DNA from: Actinomycetes bacterium
GTDB taxonomy: Bacteria; Actinomycetota; Acidimicrobiia; Acidimicrobiales; RAAP-2
Direction: 5' to 3'
Assembly (NCBI GenBank): GCA_021793395.1
Contig: JAJYSU010000015.1
Location: forward strand, 1-40,644
DNA: 40,644 bases
Both the position numbers and the translations under genes were made by a program. Position 1 is the stretch's first letter. Each line of letters begins with the position of its first letter. A model generated the notes under the pieces. It made no database searches. It saw only the letters and a program-made list of their open reading frames with translations, and was not told the DNA's origin. This document shows, in pieces, positions 25,172-33,199 of this stretch.

Positions 25172-25729
25172 ATGGCCGCCATTGACGTTGCTGGGTTCGT
25201 CGCCGATTTGAAGGATCACGCCGTCACGCACGGGTTTCACGTGCACGACGAGCGTCACTTCGTGGAGACCTACTCCCTGCGCCAGACCTGGGAGGTGGAC
25301 CTGCACCCCGAAGACGGCTGCGGCGGGCCCGTCGATCTCCACGTCGAACTTGACGTTGATCCGCGAACGCTCCTCGCTTTTGAGGACGCGGTACTCGGCT
25401 TGCCCGACGACGTTGACCCGCCCGACGAGTTTCACTTTCCCCTCGTACTCACGTGGAGCCTGCCACCAATGCCCCACGGCCCCGACCTGCTACGCCTCGC
25501 CATCGACCTCGCTCCCGTTGGTGGACTGGAGATGCCGCTCGAGATCACGGCCAGCGATTCCTTCTCGTCACCCACGGAGCCGAGCGAGCGTCGTATCGCT
25601 ATCGTGGCCCGTCGCTCGATCTCTCTCACGCAAGTAGCGCGGGGTGAAGACCCCCTCTGCGACGTGTTCGATCACGGCCGAGCGGTGAGCGACTTTCTTC
25701 TGCAGGCCGCCGACTCGTGGCTCGGCTGA
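25172..25729 (+). CDS. Protein of unknown function
   Basis: 185 aa, acidic, no signal peptide or membrane segment. Begins AAIDVAGFVADLKDHAVTHGFHVHDERHFVETYSLRQTWEVDLHPEDGCGGPVDLHVELDVDP: alternating charged beta-like segments. I recognise no catalytic motif. TAACCT ends 8 nt before ATG 25172, consistent with a near-leaderless transcript. It overlaps the lipoprotein gene by 13 bp, so both are probably translated from one mRNA. Confidence 0.65.
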   Translation: MAAIDVAGFVADLKDHAVTHGFHVHDERHFVETYSLRQTWEVDLHPEDGCGGPVDLHVELDVDPRTLLAFEDAVLGLPDDVDPPDEFHFPLVLTWSLPPMPHGPDLLRLAIDLAPVGGLEMPLEITASDSFSSPTEPSERRIAIVARRSISLTQVARGEDPLCDVFDHGRAVSDFLLQAADSWLG

Positions 25730-26091
25730 TTCGGACCACGTCGCTGTCTGTCGCCCTGCTTGCCGCCGCCGCGACACTCAGTTCTTGCGGGACCGGCGGC
25801 GCCACCACCGATGCGCGTCAGGCCTGTCGTTCGGTGCACGAATCTCTCACCGTCTACGCGCGCAGTCATGCACCCGGCCTGAGCACGTTGCAACGTCACG
25901 CCCTAGAGGGTCGTGCGCTACAGATCTTGCTCAGGGCGACACCGTCCGCAGCGGCGGCGACGTCGCTCGACGGCAGTTGGAACCCACTCATGACAACTAT
26001 CAACGAGGCTGAGCGCGTCCCGATGACCTACCTCGTGCCGGCGCTGACCCGTCTCTGCCAAATCGCCGACTCCTCTACCCCCTACCCCTGA
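25717..26091 (+). CDS. Putative small lipoprotein
   Basis: 124 aa. Signal peptide ARLIRTTSLSVALLAAAATLSSC with a lipobox-like LSSC at about residues 21-24, so lipidation on Cys24 is predicted. The mature part is short and helical with two further Cys (ACRS, LCQ) that could form a disulfide. No known domain. GTG 25717 lies inside the preceding gene. The 3' end overlaps the convergent gene by 10 bp. Confidence 0.6.
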   Translation: MARLIRTTSLSVALLAAAATLSSCGTGGATTDARQACRSVHESLTVYARSHAPGLSTLQRHALEGRALQILLRATPSAAAATSLDGSWNPLMTTINEAERVPMTYLVPALTRLCQIADSSTPYP

Positions 26092-26441
26092 GCTGACGAG
26101 TTCTCCGGCGGGAATCGCTCGGAGAGCCAGGCCAGTGAGTTGTCCTGGAGCATCGCCTCCTCCCACCCCTGAAGGCGATCCTCCAACGCCGTCAGTGAGG
26201 AGACGCGAGCAATCACGACCACCGTCAATTCGCTCACACTCTCGTCGGCGACGAGGAAGTCGCCAAACATGTCCTCGTTAATCGCAGCGTCGGGCTCCAC
26301 CATGAGGTAGAGCTCGCCGGTCGCCTCGACCCACGAGAGTTCGTACTCGTTGTCCGCGGCGTCGGTCCACTCGCTACCGAACTCGAACTCGGCACTCTCA
26401 CGACGTGCCTCGTTCTGATCGTAAAAGGTCTCGATGTCCAT
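26082..26441 (-). CDS. Acidic protein of unknown function
   Basis: 119 aa, very acidic (DIETFYDQNEARRESAEFEFGSEWTDAADNEYELSWVEATGELYLM). The strands and final helix (WEEAMLQDNSLAWLSERF) look like a small alpha/beta fold, perhaps a protein-binding or anti-sigma-like adaptor, but I have no homologue. ATG 26441 is exactly 6 nt after TAGGCT. Confidence 0.7.
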   Translation of the reverse strand: MDIETFYDQNEARRESAEFEFGSEWTDAADNEYELSWVEATGELYLMVEPDAAINEDMFGDFLVADESVSELTVVVIARVSSLTALEDRLQGWEEAMLQDNSLAWLSERFPPENSSAQG

Positions 26442-26453
26442 GCGCGCAGCCTA
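26442..26453 (-). promoter_or_regulatory. Leaderless -10 promoter of the acidic protein gene
   Basis: TAGGCT on the minus strand (complement of 26448-26453) with 6 nt to ATG 26441; identical hexamer and spacing to the promoter at 2365. Confidence 0.65.
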
Positions 26454-26577
26454 CGTCGTCGCTATGTGCGCGCGGCAGTGCGTGGTGTGGTGCACCGTAC
26501 TGCTCATGAAAAAAGCAGTCACGCGGTGCGCCCCCACGAGTGCGCCCCGGTGCGCGTGGTGGTCTGGACTGCCAGCC

Positions 26578-27348
26578 ATGACCCTACCCACACAGACCAA
26601 CCCAACCACCACGGCCACGCGGACCACCCAACGAGCACTCGGCGCCACTCGCTCCTCGTGCGACGTCTTGACCCAGCTACGCCTCGACTGGCGCCGCAGC
26701 GGCCACCTCGCCGAATCACGCCACGCCATGAGTCGCGTCGCGTCGCGCCACCCCGATCTCGACCTCACACGGCTCAGCGACCTTGGCGACATCGTCGACG
26801 CCCTCGAGGTACGCGGTGGCCGAAGTGTGCTCGAACGCGCGGCACTCGTGACGGCTCTCCTGGAGGATGCCGGTGACCCGCTGGTACACCGTGCCCTCCT
26901 CCAGACACTGCTCCCAGGTGTCGTCAGCGTCTGTCGCCAGTTACGTTTCGGGGCCGGTGCCGTCGCGGATACCAGCGAGACTCTCGCGGTCGCCATCGCC
27001 CTACTCAGCCAAGTGCTCACCGAGTGGGCCGGTCAGACCCGCACCTACGCCGCTCCGGACATTCTCTCCGCGCTACGGGGACGACTACGCCGCTGGCTGA
27101 TCAAAGAGAAGCGCGAGCGCAGCCTCGTCGCTCCCCTCGAACGATTGGACCGGGCTGTACCCGCCACGTCGACGCTGGATGCGCGCCTCGCGACCTTCCG
27201 CGGCAGCGACCACGAGCGCATCGCGCGACTCACCTATCGACGGGTTCTCGGCGACGAATCGCTACGCGACCTCGCCCGTGAGGACCACAGTTCGCCACGT
27301 TCTCTGCGCGCGGAACTTCAGACCTTCGCCGTCCACTGCCTGTTGTAG
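26578..27348 (+). CDS. Sigma-factor-like helical protein next to a BTAD regulator
   Basis: 256 aa from ATG 26578; the frame is open further upstream but that part does not look coding. An Ala/Leu-rich helical region (LVHRALLQTLLPGVVSVCRQLRFGAGA ... LLSQVLTEWAG ... DILSALRGRLRRWLIKEKRE) resembles sigma-70 region 2 proteins, and the end (RLTYRRVLGDESLRDLAREDHSSPRSLRAEL) has the shape of a region-4-type HTH. Similar genes sit beside BTAD proteins in actinobacterial clusters, to my knowledge without assigned function. It precedes the secreted and BTAD genes on the same strand. TGGACT is 7 nt before the ATG, a poor -10 match. Confidence 0.55.
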   Translation: MTLPTQTNPTTTATRTTQRALGATRSSCDVLTQLRLDWRRSGHLAESRHAMSRVASRHPDLDLTRLSDLGDIVDALEVRGGRSVLERAALVTALLEDAGDPLVHRALLQTLLPGVVSVCRQLRFGAGAVADTSETLAVAIALLSQVLTEWAGQTRTYAAPDILSALRGRLRRWLIKEKRERSLVAPLERLDRAVPATSTLDARLATFRGSDHERIARLTYRRVLGDESLRDLAREDHSSPRSLRAELQTFAVHCLL

Positions 27349-27408
27349 TGACGACCATCGTGCCCGCCAATGGCAATTCATCTCCCCGGCCGCTACCTTG
27401 TGAAGTTC

Positions 27409-28035
27409 ATGGCTCATCGTCCTCTCCCCTCTCGCGGCACCCAACTCGTGATGTGGTCGAGTCCGATCCTTCTACTCGTTCTGGTCTTTACCCTGACGGC
27501 CCACCCCACCGAGGCATCGCGTCCGGTCTCCACGACAACCGCGGGGGCGCATCGAACCCGAACGACGACGTCCCCACCGACGACGACCACGACCCCGAGA
27601 GCAGCGCTCTCCACTGCCACGACACCGACACCGACCGTGACGTCGACAGTGACGTCGACACCGACGTCGACAGTGACGTCGACACCGACGTCGACAGTGA
27701 CACCGGCCCAGATCACGCGCGCCACCACGAGCGGCGCCAGTTACGTCACGCCGACCGCTTCGACCGAGAAGTCGCTCGTGCCCGGCGCCAACGCGAACGC
27801 CTCGAGCGACGTACTCGCCGGACAACTGACGGCCGGCAACAACGTGGCCGTCGTACCCCTCACCGGTCCGGGAACCTGGTCACTCGCGACCAACGCGCCC
27901 GTCGTCGCCCAGTTACAGTGCCCGTCGTCGTCGAGACCGGTCGTCCAACGGGTAACGATCAGGGGCACCTACACCTGCCAGTTGGAACTCGTCGCGACCA
28001 CGTCGACCGCATGGACGCTCGCACCACGGCCGTGA
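27409..28035 (+). CDS. Secreted or anchored Thr/Pro-rich protein
   Basis: 208 aa. Hydrophobic segment about 15-31 (VMWSSPILLLVLVFTLTA) is a signal or anchor. Residues about 40-105 are almost only Thr, Pro, Ser and Val, including a perfect repeat region, typical of cell-wall-spanning stalks. A small C-terminal domain (about 125-208) contains two Cys (LQCPSS, TYTCQL) that may pair. ATG 27409 is preferred over 27370 because the hydrophobic segment then starts near the N-terminus; TACCTT lies 9 nt upstream. It overlaps the BTAD gene by 4 bp, so the two are coupled. Confidence 0.65.
   Translation: MAHRPLPSRGTQLVMWSSPILLLVLVFTLTAHPTEASRPVSTTTAGAHRTRTTTSPPTTTTTPRAALSTATTPTPTVTSTVTSTPTSTVTSTPTSTVTPAQITRATTSGASYVTPTASTEKSLVPGANANASSDVLAGQLTAGNNVAVVPLTGPGTWSLATNAPVVAQLQCPSSSRPVVQRVTIRGTYTCQLELVATTSTAWTLAPRP
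27637..27696 (+). repeat. Five 12-bp tandem repeats in the Thr/Pro-rich stalk
   Basis: Units alternate GTGACGTCGACA and CCGACGTCGACA (order G,G,C,G,C), each encoding Val-Thr-Ser-Thr or Pro-Thr-Ser-Thr. In-frame expansion or contraction would change stalk length only. Confidence 0.95.
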
Positions 28036-29747
28036 GACGTTTCGCGAGCGGGCCGCTGCACGGCACCGCGCTCGCGCTCTACTTCGTCCTGCTGCCCTTC
28101 GTGGTCGTGAGTAAGTGGCACGAGAGCGCTCGTCAGTCGGATGGTTCCATCATCCGGGTTCTGCTCGTGGTTCTCGCCCTATTCTGGATCGGCTTTCTCC
28201 TCCAGACCGGGCGCAACGTGGCGCGCCTTCGCCACGGTAGTTCCGTACCCGGCGGTGGCAGCGCGTGGCTCGCCGGACTGGTGGTGGCCCTGGTGGCGCT
28301 CGCGGCCTCGCCCCCCGCGCGTACGTCGTCCGTGCCCGTCGTACGCCCCGACACCGCCATCTCGCACTCACCGACGCTCGGTTCACGCCCCGGACCACCC
28401 CGCGCTCCGAACCATCGCGCGCCTCCGACCGCGACCGGCGACCTGGCGCTCGCTCTCGCGGCGCGCCGACGCCAGCGAGCGCTTCGTCTCGGCGACCAGG
28501 ACGTGACCGAGGCCGACGTCGACGACGTCATCAACCAGCTGCGTGACGCCGATCCCCACGTGATCAGTGGATTGATCGCGCTCACCGGTGAGCAGCGCGA
28601 TGGGGTGCTACGCCCGACAGCCTTACCGTGCGCGATCGGCACTCGAGACTCTGACGAGCCGCTCGCGGCAATCCTGATCGGGGAGGCTCGCGAACCGCTG
28701 GTCGCCTTCGCCCGCGAGGGCGGAGTATTGCGCGTTCCCGCGCAGTGGTCCACCGAGGACCTCGCGGGGGCTCTCACCGCACTGCACGACGGGCCCGTAC
28801 GGCTCACGCGCGACGTCGCCGAACTCGTTCGACTGCTCGCCACCCGTTCGTTACACCGAACACTGGTAGTTTTCGACGGCCCCGATGGCGAACTCGACGA
28901 CGACCTGCGAGCGTGCTGCGTGATCGTACGCCGTCTCGCCCTCGTCGGCGCGCCACCGGACGACCTCGCGGCCGCGGTATCGCACTACCTCGCCCCCCGA
29001 GTCGCGTCGCCCACGACGCACGCCCCGGTGCACGTCGAGTTGCTGCGGGCGGACCCGGTCGTGAGTGGACTACGCGAACCCTTCACGGCAACCCTGCGAC
29101 GTCGGTGCGTCGAGATGGTCGCGTACTTGGCCCTGCACCGCGGCGAGCCAATTACCGGCGAACGGCTTCGTGTTCGGGTGTTGGGACGTGGCGAGGAGGA
29201 CGCGACGATCAGGACACTCGCCAACACCGCCACCGCCGTGCGGCGCAGCCTCGGCGTCGACGAGCGCGGTCCACGACTGCACCCCGTATCCTCCTCGAGT
29301 CTTTACGTCACCCACGGCCTCACCAGTGACGTCGAGCAGTTCCACGACCTCGTCTCGCGCGCGCGGACCGCGGCGCCCCTCGACGCGGCGTCGCTCAACC
29401 GCGAGGCGCTCTCGCTGGTGCGTGGCGAGCCTCTCGCGAGTCGGTTACGCGGCTTCGAGTGGTTCCTCGTCGAGGGACACTGGGGGCGACTGCGTCGTGA
29501 CGGCGAATGGGCGGCGCTGGCGCTCAGCGACTGGGCCGTCGCCGAGGGTGATCCCGAGTTGGCCTACTGGGCGCTGTCCCGGGGACGCTTGCTCGACCCC
29601 GACAGTGACGCCCTCGTCGACGCCCTGACCCGAGTACCCCGACTACGCGAGTTTGGCGGCGATCGATCCGGCCGAGCGCAACACCGATCCGTCGGCGCCT
29701 TCGGCACCGTAGCGATGGGTGGGTCGAGCCACGGCCTCGGCGAGTAA
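28032..29747 (+). CDS. Membrane-anchored BTAD-domain transcriptional regulator
   Basis: 571 aa from GTG 28032 (4-bp overlap with the upstream stop; ATG 28011 also possible). Two N-terminal membrane segments (about 12-27 and 40-58) and a third hydrophobic stretch near 80-97. A middle domain has no clear name (ALTGEQRDGVLRPTALPCAIG ... VVFDGPDGEL). A winged helix of OmpR type lies near 355-420 (RRCVEMVAYLALHRGEPITGERLRVRVLG) and a BTAD-type helical repeat region follows (SDVEQFHDLVSRARTA). BTAD proteins without membranes include SARP activators; membrane-bound forms could activate genes near the membrane. The long open frame upstream is shadow of the secreted protein. The last 35 codons overlap ddl antisense. 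Confidence 0.75.
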   Translation: MRRFASGPLHGTALALYFVLLPFVVVSKWHESARQSDGSIIRVLLVVLALFWIGFLLQTGRNVARLRHGSSVPGGGSAWLAGLVVALVALAASPPARTSSVPVVRPDTAISHSPTLGSRPGPPRAPNHRAPPTATGDLALALAARRRQRALRLGDQDVTEADVDDVINQLRDADPHVISGLIALTGEQRDGVLRPTALPCAIGTRDSDEPLAAILIGEAREPLVAFAREGGVLRVPAQWSTEDLAGALTALHDGPVRLTRDVAELVRLLATRSLHRTLVVFDGPDGELDDDLRACCVIVRRLALVGAPPDDLAAAVSHYLAPRVASPTTHAPVHVELLRADPVVSGLREPFTATLRRRCVEMVAYLALHRGEPITGERLRVRVLGRGEEDATIRTLANTATAVRRSLGVDERGPRLHPVSSSSLYVTHGLTSDVEQFHDLVSRARTAAPLDAASLNREALSLVRGEPLASRLRGFEWFLVEGHWGRLRRDGEWAALALSDWAVAEGDPELAYWALSRGRLLDPDSDALVDALTRVPRLREFGGDRSGRAQHRSVGAFGTVAMGGSSHGLGE

Positions 29748-30743
29748 ACCCGCCAGCAGCGACGTGAACGCCAGGGGCGGCTCGACGAAGAGGTGCTTGG
29801 CCAACGAGCCCGGGATCGTGTTGACCTCGTTGACGTAGAGCTCGCGGTCGTTCGCCAGAAAGTCAATACGAGCGACCCCGCGCACCGACGCGGCCTCCAC
29901 GAGGACCCGGGCGCAGTGATCGATGAGCGATGCCTGGTCGGCGCTGATCAGCGCCGGTAACTCCCGTGGCGCGCCCACCATTCCTTCGCCTCCGACGTAC
30001 TTATCGCGATAGTCCAGAATCTCCGCCGACGAGGATCGACGCAGCGGTCGCTCGACCTGCGAGAGGCGAACCTCGGGGTACGTCGTCACCGCAATCTGCA
30101 GATCCGTAAGATCGCCCCGATACGGCTCGATGACGCACCCGCGTGCGAGGTGCGCGTTAGCGCTCAAGCGCGTTCGAGCGGTCTCAAGGTCGGCCACGAC
30201 GTCGATGCCGATGGAGGAACCGCCAAATCTCGGCTTAAGAATGTAGGGCCCCTCGAACGCGAGGGTGTGCGTGGTCGCCGTCAGCAGGGCGCGAGGCAGC
30301 GTGGGCAGCCCCGACTGAGCGGCCACCGCACCGAAGGCCCACTTGTCCATGCCCAGTGCCGCACCCGCCACCGTCGGCCCGGTGTAGGCGAGACCGGCGA
30401 GATCCAGCGCCGCTTGCAAGGTACCGTCCTCACCCGGACCACCGTGAGTCGCCAGTACCACGACGTCGACGTCGAGTCGACGTTCACGGCCACGGCGACC
30501 GCCCACGGCGACGAACCCACCGGCATCACCGACGCGCAGCGCGACCTCGCTCGATCCCCGCGGAACTCCCTCGAGAAAGGCCTCCGCCTCCACGTGCGTG
30601 GGTACCGTGAAAAACGCGCCCGTGGTCGTCCAGTAGATGCCGAGAGCATCACGGTCCGCCAGCGCCCGCAAAGCCTGAAGACCACTCAGGATGGACACGT
30701 CGTGCTCGGGCGACGGCCCTCCGAACAGCACTGCCGTTGTCAC
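29643..30743 (-). CDS. ddl: D-alanine--D-alanine ligase
   Basis: 366 aa, ATP-grasp. N-terminal VLFGGPSPEHDVSILSG (family GG-S-EH-VS), ATHGGPGEDGTLQ (flexible loop), ATP-binding YILKPRFGGSSIGI, and metal-binding ARIDFLANDRELYVNEVNTIPGS. The omega-loop reads LDYRDKYVGG: Lys-Tyr, as in D-Ala-D-Ala-specific enzymes, and not the VanA type, so ordinary D-Ala-D-Ala is expected. It catalyses ATP-dependent joining of two D-Ala for peptidoglycan. GTG 30743 has GAGGTGCGAG upstream. Downstream of the MurF-like ligase gene by 71 bp. Confidence 0.9.
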   Translation of the reverse strand: MTTAVLFGGPSPEHDVSILSGLQALRALADRDALGIYWTTTGAFFTVPTHVEAEAFLEGVPRGSSEVALRVGDAGGFVAVGGRRGRERRLDVDVVVLATHGGPGEDGTLQAALDLAGLAYTGPTVAGAALGMDKWAFGAVAAQSGLPTLPRALLTATTHTLAFEGPYILKPRFGGSSIGIDVVADLETARTRLSANAHLARGCVIEPYRGDLTDLQIAVTTYPEVRLSQVERPLRRSSSAEILDYRDKYVGGEGMVGAPRELPALISADQASLIDHCARVLVEAASVRGVARIDFLANDRELYVNEVNTIPGSLAKHLFVEPPLAFTSLLAGLLAEAVARPTHRYGAEGADGSVLRSAGSIAAKLA

Positions 30744-30814
30744 CTCGCACCTCGCCGTCTCGGTCGTCTCGCGGTCAAGGTATCAAGGGTACAAGACATT
30801 GGGCGAACGCGAGA

Positions 30815-32392
30815 TCACGGGTAGTGGTCGGGGAGGTCGTTCAGGTACAGCACCGCGTCTCCGGGGCCCAGCGTGGACCGTACCCAGGCGACCGCGTCGT
30901 CGCGCGTATCGAACCGCGTCGCGCGCTGCTCCGCCCCCACCCCGAGGGCAACGGCGTTGGTGCGGCCCACCACGATCAACTCAGCCCCTCGAGCCAGGAC
31001 CTGCTGGGCCAGAACCAGGTTCTCGCCGTACTGCAGCGAACCCAGTTCGATCATCCCCGGCGTCACCACCACGCGCCTCCCACTCACCGCGAGCGACGAG
31101 AGAAGGGTGAGCGCGGCGCGCGCACTCGCCGGATTCGCGTTGAACGTATCGTCGAGCACCAGCACGCCCGACGGCGCGGTCACGACCTGCAAACGGTTCG
31201 TCACGGGCTGCACGCGAGTCAGTCGCGTGGCGACGGCGCGTGGATCAACCCCCAACTCCAGCGCGGCCGCGACCGCGCAAGCCACGTTAGTTGCCTGCAA
31301 CCCCGCCACCGCGTCGACGTCGGCCACTACCTCGCCCTCTACTATGACCCGCCACCGTCCCGACTCGTCGATCACGCGCACCGCGGCGTCGCTCTCACGA
31401 GAGCCCGCCGTGCGAACGCGGCGACCCTCGGCCCGTAGACGCGGCACCCACCGCGTGAGGCGTGGATCATCGACGTTCACCACCACGGTGGACGCTCTCT
31501 CGGTGATCTCGTACTTGGCCGCGTCGATCACGTCGAGCGACCCCATGCGCTCCAGGTGGACCGGGCCAATCGCGGTGATGACGGCTAACTCGGGCGGGCA
31601 CCAGTCGCACAGCGCGCGAATCTCACCGGGCCCGTAGGTTCCCATCTCCGCAATAAACACTCGAGTTCCGTCGGCCAAATTCTCGTTGAGTGCCCGCGAC
31701 AGTCCGGCACGATTGTTGAAACTTCGCGGCGACGCCACGACCGCCCCGTCATCGCGTAACAACTCCGTGAGGTGGTTCTTCGTCGAGGTCTTGCCGTAGG
31801 AGCCGGTAATCGCCACGATCCGTGGCGCGACCACCTTCAGACGCGCACTGGCACGTTCGACGTACACCCGCGCACGCCGCTCCTCGAGGGGGGACAGCAA
31901 CCGCGTCGTCACGTCCAGCAGCAACGGCACCGCCCAAACCATGGCGACACCCGCCAACCACGGTCGCGCGCTCAGGCTACCCGCCGCGGTGATCGCCACG
32001 GCTAACACCACCGCCAACGCCGCGATCGTGCGCAGACGTCGTGTCCAGACCAGCGGACTCGTGCGACCACGTATCGACAGGCCCCACGGGCAGATCAACC
32101 CGTAGGCGATGGCGCTCAACACGGCCAGGACGTCCGTGCGCACCACCACCGCGACGACGAGCACCACGAACAGCAGGTGACTCAGTGTCACGGGCCGTCG
32201 GTCGCGTACCCCACGTGGAGCGGTGGCCGACGCCACTGACGGCGTCGACCACCGGGCGAGAAAGCGGCGCATCGAGCTCGGGTCGTAGTGTTCGCGCTGC
32301 AGTACCCGTAGCCACCGCGCCATCTGCGCGGCGAATCCGAGGGCCAGACCAACTCCCGCGAGGACATTCAGTACGATCTGGGCGACGGTCAC
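30815..32392 (-). CDS. Membrane-anchored MurF-like D-Ala-D-Ala-adding ligase
   Basis: 525 aa. Residues 1-165 contain four to five hydrophobic segments (about 4-22, 71-104, 121-139, 143-160); residues about 170-525 are a Mur ligase: P-loop ITGSYGKTSTKNH (197-202), FNNRAGLSRALNENL, AEMGTYGPGEI, GPVHLERMGS and LDDTFNANPASARAAL. The last motif is MurF-specific. MurF attaches D-Ala-D-Ala to UDP-MurNAc-tripeptide; canonical MurF is soluble with an N-terminal substrate domain, which is replaced here by the membrane part. The neighbouring Ddl makes the dipeptide substrate. The GTG start overlaps the hydrolase stop by 4 bp. A modified or secondary wall pathway is inferred. Confidence 0.85.
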   Translation of the reverse strand: MTVAQIVLNVLAGVGLALGFAAQMARWLRVLQREHYDPSSMRRFLARWSTPSVASATAPRGVRDRRPVTLSHLLFVVLVVAVVVRTDVLAVLSAIAYGLICPWGLSIRGRTSPLVWTRRLRTIAALAVVLAVAITAAGSLSARPWLAGVAMVWAVPLLLDVTTRLLSPLEERRARVYVERASARLKVVAPRIVAITGSYGKTSTKNHLTELLRDDGAVVASPRSFNNRAGLSRALNENLADGTRVFIAEMGTYGPGEIRALCDWCPPELAVITAIGPVHLERMGSLDVIDAAKYEITERASTVVVNVDDPRLTRWVPRLRAEGRRVRTAGSRESDAAVRVIDESGRWRVIVEGEVVADVDAVAGLQATNVACAVAAALELGVDPRAVATRLTRVQPVTNRLQVVTAPSGVLVLDDTFNANPASARAALTLLSSLAVSGRRVVVTPGMIELGSLQYGENLVLAQQVLARGAELIVVGRTNAVALGVGAEQRATRFDTRDDAVAWVRSTLGPGDAVLYLNDLPDHYP

Positions 32393-33135
32393 GCCACCAC
32401 CGCCTTCACTGCTCTCACCAGATCGTCGGGTGCCTCGACCGGTACCAGGTGACCCACGCCCGTCAGGATCACCACCGTCGCCGACGGTCCAATGAGCTCG
32501 GCGGCGCGTCGCGCCACCGACGGGGCGACCACGTCGTCACGCTCGCCCCACACGAGCGCCACGGGAAGCTCCAGTCCGACGAGTTCGTCGCGATAGTCCT
32601 CGTTGACGGTGGCGACCAGAACATCGCGCACCACCCCCGACGCCCGTCGGTAGTCGGTCGAGCCGTACTTCTGGCGTGCCGTCTCGAGCCGGGCGTCGCT
32701 CACGACGCCGCGTCGGTGCAGCCAGCGCACGGCTCGGTAGCCCCGTGGTGACGACGCGCACCGCTCGTCACGCAGCAGCGGTACGCCCGCCAGCACGAGA
32801 GCCCCGACACGATCGGGCGCGCGGGCCGCCAGCACCGTGGCCACTCGACCCCCGAAGGAGTGGCCCACGACGACGGGACGTGGTGCGCACTGCTCAAGGA
32901 CCGGTGCAACGAGTTCGGCGTAGTGGCGAGCGCCGCCCGGCTGCGCCGGAGCCGGAGACGACCCGAAGCCGGGCAGGTCCAGCACCAGCGACGCGATACC
33001 GGCGTCAGCCGCGGCCCGGGCGCACGCGGCGAAGTCGTCGCCGTGGCGAGCCCATCCATGCAGCCACAGCACCCGTGGCGGTCCGTCGCCGTACGAGCGA
33101 GCGAACATCGTCACGTCGCCGTAGGTCCGCAGCAC
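32389..33135 (-). CDS. Alpha/beta hydrolase
   Basis: 248 aa. Oxyanion HGW (LWLHGWARHG), nucleophile elbow GHSFGG (Ser), acid in VWGERDDVV (Asp) and catalytic His in GVGHLVP complete the triad. A cap region lies between about 135 and 185. Substrate unknown; no signal peptide. First gene of the minus-strand operon with the MurF-like ligase and ddl, so an accessory role in wall precursor metabolism is possible. GTG 33135 is 6 nt after TAACGT; it diverges from the helicase gene. Confidence 0.85.
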   Translation of the reverse strand: MLRTYGDVTMFARSYGDGPPRVLWLHGWARHGDDFAACARAAADAGIASLVLDLPGFGSSPAPAQPGGARHYAELVAPVLEQCAPRPVVVGHSFGGRVATVLAARAPDRVGALVLAGVPLLRDERCASSPRGYRAVRWLHRRGVVSDARLETARQKYGSTDYRRASGVVRDVLVATVNEDYRDELVGLELPVALVWGERDDVVAPSVARRAAELIGPSATVVILTGVGHLVPVEAPDDLVRAVKAVVA

Positions 33136-33199
33136 CTCACCACGTTACCGACCTGAACCCGCCGGGCTTCCCGTCACGGCCGACCGGTAGCGTCGGGGC
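33136..33199. promoter_or_regulatory. Divergent pair of leaderless promoters
   Basis: Minus: TAACGT (complement of 33142-33147), 6 nt to GTG 33135. Plus: TAGCGT (33188-33193), 6 nt to GTG 33200. Both are preceded by CGG, so the 64-bp gap is nearly symmetrical and could share one regulator. Confidence 0.65.

Noticed and set aside
27637..27696. CRISPR-like array
   Set aside because: The 12-bp units are contiguous without spacers and lie inside a coding frame.
27348..28031. Asp-rich N-terminal extension of the BTAD ORF (DVDSDVDTD)
   Set aside because: It is the shifted frame of the Thr/Pro-rich repeat in the secreted protein gene.
29643..30743. VanA-type D-Ala-D-Lac ligase
   Set aside because: The omega-loop has the Lys-Tyr of D-Ala-D-Ala ligases and there are no vanH or vanX homologues nearby.
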